Source of the DNA: Symbiodinium natans
Taxonomy: Eukaryota > Sar > Dinophyceae > Suessiales > Symbiodiniaceae
Assembly: GCA_905221605.1 (NCBI GenBank)
Contig: CAJNDS010001380.1
Location: forward strand, 227,501 to 267,500
DNA length: 40,000 nt
Reading direction: 5' to 3'
Shown one piece after another: positions 12,601 through 19,009 of this stretch. The translations under genes were made by a program, and so were the position numbers. The notes below the pieces were generated by a model. The model was given only the letters and a program-made list of their open reading frames with translations. It ran no database searches and had not been told where the DNA came from. Each line of letters opens with the position of its first letter. Within the stretch, counting starts at the first letter, position 1.

Positions 12601-15600
12601 AATCGAGAAATGAATTGCAATCTTCATCTAAATTTTGATTGGGTAATGATTCTTTGGCATAATATCCTAGATTCAGGGAATCTTTGAAAACCTCGCAATT
12701 TCCGAAATAATTGAAATTGGACAATATTGATTTGAAGCCCTCAGCCAAGTTTAGACTTGGCAATACTTCTTTAAGATATCCTAGATCTTTCATAGAATTA
12801 TATTTGAGGTTTTCATAGATATCTAGAATCAATTGAAAACTAACAGAAAATATTTATAAAGCATAATTATGCCTGCGTGATGATTCAGGAAATCATTGAA
12901 CATCTCGCAATTTTTAGACTTCTAAAATATCGAGGGAATGAACTGAAATCCTCATCTAATTTTGAATTGGACAATGGTTCTTTGAAATATCCTGGATTCA
13001 GGGAATCCTTGAAAATCTCGGAGTGTCCGAAAGAATTGAAATAGGATAATGCGAATTTAAATTATTCGTCCAATTGTTGATTTGGCAATGATTCTTGAAT
13101 ATATCCTAGATCTTTCATAGGAATTATATTTGAGGTTTTCACAGATATCTAGAATCAATTGAAAACCAAAAGAATTTATTTGAAATTTATGTTTGATTTC
13201 GTCATGATTCAAGGAATCATTAAAATTCTCGCAATTTAGACAGCTTGAACAAAACGAGAACATGAATTGAGATCTTCATCTAAATTTTGATTGGATAATG
13301 CTTCTTTGGTATATCCTAGAATCAGGGAGTCTTTGAAAACCTCGGAGTTTCCGAAATTATTGAAATTGAATAATCTGAATATAACTTGGGTTGAAGGGTT
13401 CAGGGTTTAGGGTTTAGGGTGTTCCCCTTATCCTGAATAGGGATTGCAGTACCCCCCCCCCCCCCCCCCTTACTAGAGGGGGAACATCCCAACCTATACC
13501 TGCGTTGGTGTTAAGGAGCTCAAATTGCCTCATCGCGATGAGTGAATAGTACCATATGTCTTTTTGTTAGGGTATACTGAGCTTAAAGTTCCGTAGCAGC
13601 AAAAACCCAGCTATCCCTGCAGAACCCGAAGCCCTAAGCAAAAGGTGCTGTGGTCCGCAGCAGGGGGACTGTGGCGATGAGCGGAACCCAACTGGGCCAG
13701 CACAACAGGCTGTGAACAGAAGGGATTTGGTTTTTAGGGGGTTTCGGGTTTTGCGGTTTAGGGTTTAGGGTATGGGGTTTAGATAAGGTTCAGACTGCTT
13801 GGGCTTATGAGCTCAGGGTTTGCTTCAACTCCTCACTTTGTAAAGGCTAAAGGTTTCACCTCAAGAGAAGGAACTCTCACCCCTAAATCAGTACATCTAA
13901 CCTATCTCGGTGTATGTCTGGGCTTTGGAGTACTATACTTTAATGCATTTTTTGGTTCTGGGTTCCTACTTAAAAGTATATACTTTCTTTCAGGGTCTAC
14001 TCCACAAGTAGGTTTATGTGCTCAAGGACTCAGGACCACAGGGCCAATGAGAGTCAGACTCGGGGGTTCCCCTTCAGAGGCCTTCGTGCACTAAACCCTC
14101 AACCCTCAGCCCCAAGCCCTAAACCCAACACCAGCTCGAGCGCGCATTAGGGTTCAGGGTTCAGGGTTTAGGGTCGGTGCAGGCGGTGCGGAACTTCGCA
14201 ACCGACGAAGCTGTTTGGCTGGAAGCCTTCGTGCGCGCGTGGACGAAGGCGGTCGCCGCTGGGCTGCAGTGGGATCGCGGTTCCAGCCTAACACCCTCAA
14301 CCCTCAACCCTAAACCCTACACCCTAAACCCTAAGCCCTAAACCCTAAACCCTAGACCCTAGACCCTAAACCCTAAACCCTAAACCCTAAACCTTAAACC
14401 CTAAACCCTAAACCCTAAACCCTAAACCCTAAACCCTAACCCTGAACCCTAGACCCAACAAGGGAGAAGGGTTTCGGGCTTCTAGCTCTCATGCCACTCC
14501 AATGCCGAAACCCAAGGCCCCCAGTCGTCGGGGCAAGTTGAAACGGGTTTTGAAAACGAGGGTGTGGGCTTTAGGGTTCACTGTGTAGGGTTTCCAATGA
14601 TTCGTGTTTTTTTGTTTTTTGTTTTTTCTTGGGGGGGCGGGCGTAGGGGGGGGGGCCTTGTTATGGGGTCTTACTATAATACAACGTGGGAAAGGATAGT
14701 ATAACGGTCCCTTCATTAAAGGCCCCGTACTCATGGCCAATGTAGTGGAGGAGCCTAGAACAGTTCAGTGCGGGCCGGAGCCAAGAAATCTTAAGTTAGT
14801 TGCATGGTGCCTGAATATGGGCGAACCCTCTTCTACTCCTTATGTACCCTATACAACCCAAGGGCCCATACTTCGGACTCCTTTACACAGGAGGTAAGGG
14901 GCCAGGCTAGGGGACCATGAAACTACCCTTAGATATAAACCCTCTACAGCGCTGCAAACCCCATAAACCCTACAAACCCTGAAATCCCGAAATAAACCCC
15001 CCAAACCCTAGAAACTCTCAACACCCAAATTTTGCCCTAAACCCTAAACCCTAAACGCTAAACGCTAAACCCTAAACCCCAAACCCTTGCTAAACCCTAT
15101 AGAGCAGGAAAATGGCCACACCGGCCTCAAGAGCCTTGGCCAATGCCCGACGACGTCCACCACCAGCTCGATGCCTTCGAGTTCCAGCTCCTTAGTAGCT
15201 GAACGAGTACACTTTACATTTTTTTGGGCTTAGGGTTTAGGGTTTGGGGTTTGGGGTTTAGGGTTTAGGGTTTGGGGTTTAGGGTTTAGGGTTCTCAAAA
15301 GAATTGAAAGTGTACACTGTTTGGGGGCTGATGAACTCGGCAACTAAGGCTCCAGTTCCAGCCCAGGCGAGCGTTTTAGGGTCGATAGGGTTTAGGGTTT
15401 AGGGTTTAGGGTTTAGGGTTAGGGTTTAGGGTTTAGGGTTTAGGAGGAAAGGAGCGCCCAGAGCAACCGATGGAGAGCGTACCTTACGTATAATATACTG
15501 GGGTCCTAGAGCTGCCTTTCTAGGAAGCCCTTGAAGGCCTCAGCACCCAGATCTTCCAAAACCCCCTTAATCAAGGAATATACCTAAGTTATACTAAGGT

Positions 15601-18600
15601 TCCTCATTATGAAGCTTAGTGAGTACACTTTACACTTCTTGGGGTACCATAATCCCCTATAGAACTGCAGGTATAAACTTTTTGGGGGCTTATAAGAACT
15701 CAGCAACTGAGACTATACAGCGTTTAGAGAGGACCTGGGACTGAGCGTGCGGAATGTCCTGGCAACCCCCAAGTCTCTTGGAATTCCTACCTAAGCCCTA
15801 AACCCTAAACCCTAAACCCTGAGCCCTAAACCCTAAACCCTAAACCTTGAACCCTAAGCCCTGAACCCTAAACCTTGAACCCTAAGCCCTAAACCTGGGC
15901 CTCTGCTGGGCCATCTTCCAGGGGCTCTTCTGGGGCCTCGGGGGTTGTTTTTTTGAAAGGTCATATAAGGGTTCAGGGACCCTCAACCCTAAACCCTAAA
16001 CCCTAAACCCTAAACCCTAAACCCGGAGAGGCTCCTCCAGCACCAGCTCAGCGGGCGCGTCGAGCTCCACGGAGGCCGCTGAAACCCTAAACAGGGTTTA
16101 GGGTTTAGGGTTTAGGGTTTAGGGTTTAGGGTTGAGAATTTCGAGGTTTATGCCTATCCCCAAGCCCCCCTAAACACCCTCAAACGAAACCATGAGCTCC
16201 CTAAACCCCAAACCCCAAACCCTAAAGCCTAGCCCCTAAGCCCTAAACGCAACCCTTCAATCTCCCCTCAAGCCCGGAAAAAGAAGCCCAGTGGTACCCT
16301 TGTGCCTTTTTGTTGTTTCCAAGTTGCCTTGTGAAGCAACCAACCCCAACCCCCCCCCCCCCTATCGCCCCCCCCCCAAAAAAACAAGTGCTCTCATTGC
16401 CGTGTGGTTACTGGGCTGCCAAGAGAACAGACCCACGGAAACACAAAGAAAGCAAAACCCTAAACAGCCCTAAACCCTACACCGTTAACGTGACCCGAAG
16501 CCGTACATGCCCTGAACACCAGGCCCTTAACCCTAGAACCCTTAACCCTTTCAAAAACATGTTGACCTTCATTCTCGAAGCTTGCACCCTTGTAAACCCC
16601 AAACCCTCAACTGCAACCCCTAAAACCCTGAGCCGTAGCATACCCAAAACCCTTAAAACCCTTAATGCCCTTAACCCTAACCCTACACCCTTAAAGCTCT
16701 GAAACCCTAGACGCCAAGTCTTTAGTCGCTCATCTCCAGAATCATTATCTTGGAGCTTTCACTTGCGCTTGGGTCTTAAACCCGAAAAAACCTAGACGCC
16801 CTAAAACTGGAGGTTTACGAAAATCTACAAATTGCTTAAGAACCCCCCCCCCAAAAAAAAACCATAATATTCTTCCTTGTTAAGGGTAATATAGGGATTA
16901 CTATGTTTTTATTTGTTGGGGGTTCTTAACAAATAGTAGAAATAAGGGACCCTTAATGTAGATCCCCAAAATAGTAGGACTCCCTTAGAATAAGGACCCC
17001 CACTAAGGTAAACCTAAAACAAAAACCCCTAAGTCACTAAACCCTAAACCTAGGCCCGATTAGGGTTTACGGTTTAGAGTTTAGGATTCTAGCTTTGGAA
17101 CAGACAAAGCAGGAGCTTGCTTCCGAGTGCATCGTGCCCGCGGCTTCACCCCCCCATGCTCAAAGCCATGCTCAAAGGAGTGGTTGTAAAATGATGAGCC
17201 TCACAAGAAGTTCATGTCAGAGAAGGCCAGACGAGCGCAGCACAACCATGTCATCATCCACATGAGGTTTAGGGTTTAGGGTTTAGAGTTTAGGGTTGCA
17301 GGTTTGCAACCATGTCATCCACATAGCAGGTTTTGCGCGCCGAGGGGTGCAAACAGGCCTTGGACCGGGAAGTTCTCTTAGACGCATGAGTTGGGCGGTT
17401 CGCACCGCCGTCACTTCACTTCGTCGACTTCTAGCCATGTGGCCTCCGAAATTCGTTGCCCTAAGCCCTAAGCCCTAAACCCTCAACCCTAACCCCTAAA
17501 CCCTAAATAAACCCTAAGCGCTCCTAAGCCCCTTTTGAACGCCTTGAACTCCCAACCACTCACGCCCTTTCAAAAACTCAGATCTTCCCAAGCCCCAAAA
17601 TGAACCCTGAACAAGCACTACATGATCCTAGAAAATTCTAAGCAAACCCTACATCTCCACTACATATCTCAAGCCCTATAGACCCCAAACCCGAACCCTA
17701 AACCTACACCCTAAACCCTGAACCTAAACCCTATACCCAAGCCCTACTAAATGTCCCTGATCTGCTTAGGCCGCGTCGTCGCCGAGCAGCACCTCCGACG
17801 CAGGGTCGAGCAGCACCTCCGACAGCACCTCCGGTCCAGGGTCGAGCAGCACCTCCGATCCAGGGTCGAGCAGCACCTCCGGTCCAGGGTCGAGCAGCAC
17901 CTCCGGTCCAGGGTCGAGCAGCACCTCCGGTCAAGGGTCGAGCAGCACCTCCGACAGCACCTCCGGTCCAGGGTCGAGCAGCACCTCCGGTCCAGGGTCG
18001 AGCAGCACCTCCGGTCCAGGGTCGAGCAGCACCTCTGATTCCAATAAGGTTTAGTTTAGGGTTTAGGGCTTGGGGCTTAGGGCTTCGGGCTTAGGGTTAG
18101 GGTTTAGGGTTTAGGGTTTAGGGTTAGGGTTTAGGGTTCAGGGTTCAGGGTTTAGGGTTTAGGGCTCAGGGTTTAGGGTTCAGTAGCCCAGGCCCGAGCA
18201 GCACCTCCAACTCCGAGACGCAGACTCCTGACCTGACGAGCTCCTCCGGCCACCTTGGCGCAGTTTGGTTTGGGGTTTAGGGTTTAGGCTTTAGGGTTTG
18301 GGGTTTAGGCTTTAGGGTTTGGGGTTTAGGGTTTTGGGTTTAAGGGTTTAGGGGTTTAGGGGTTTAGGGGTTTAGGGGTTTAGGGGTTTAGGGTGTTTAG
18401 GGGTTTAGGGGTTTAGGGGTTTAGGGGTTTAGGGGTTTAGGGGTTTAGGGGTTTACGGGTTTAGGGGTTTAGGGGTTTAGGGTTTAGGGCCACCACCCAA
18501 ACCCGAATCGTATTTCCTAGACCCGAAACACTTCAGTATTGCATTCAGATCCCTTAACCCCTAAGCGCCAAACCCTAAACCCTAAACCCTAAACCCTAAA

Positions 18601-18978
18601 CCCTAAACCCTAAACCCTAAACTCTAAACCCTAAACCCTAAACCCTAAACCCTAAACCCTAAACCCTAAACCCTAAACCCTAAACCCTAAACCCTAAACC
18701 CTAAACCCCACCCCGTGTTCTTTCTAAGCCCTCTGAAGCTGCCGTGCAATTTTCTGGGTTTGGACTGCAAACGGTGACATGTTTCGGTATTCGGGTTTAG
18801 GGTTTAGGGTTTAGGGCTTAGGGTTTTGGGCCCTAAGCCGGCGCGGTGAAGCGCAGGGGCTTTGACAACCCATCCTGAGCCTTGAACGCTGAATCTACTT
18901 CAGCGACTTCTGAGCCCTCTCTATACCCTAAACATCCCTTCAAAGCCCTACACATCCCAGAACCCAGAAGCCATATAC

Positions 18979-19009
<31 letters not shown>

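Larger units (their letters stand above)
9927..13663. other. 3.7-kb intron between peroxidase exons 14 and 15
   Basis: Holds degenerate TTTAGGG repeats (9927-10270), a diverged family E element, a hairpin CTTGGGCTT/AAGCCCAAG (10283-10316), a 55-bp minisatellite, an unknown decayed frame, an AT-rich satellite and a family A element. From about 10390 to 13390 it has no telomeric array. Confidence 0.6.

Noticed and set aside
12232-12832. Repeat-protein gene on the minus strand of the AT-rich satellite
   Set aside because: Unit lengths of 325 and 328 bp change frame and stops interrupt; no splice or start context.
17731-17934. Minus-strand frame with TGGAARPW repeats
   Set aside because: Reverse of the GSSSTSGP repeat exon; the + frame fits the gene and its splice sites.
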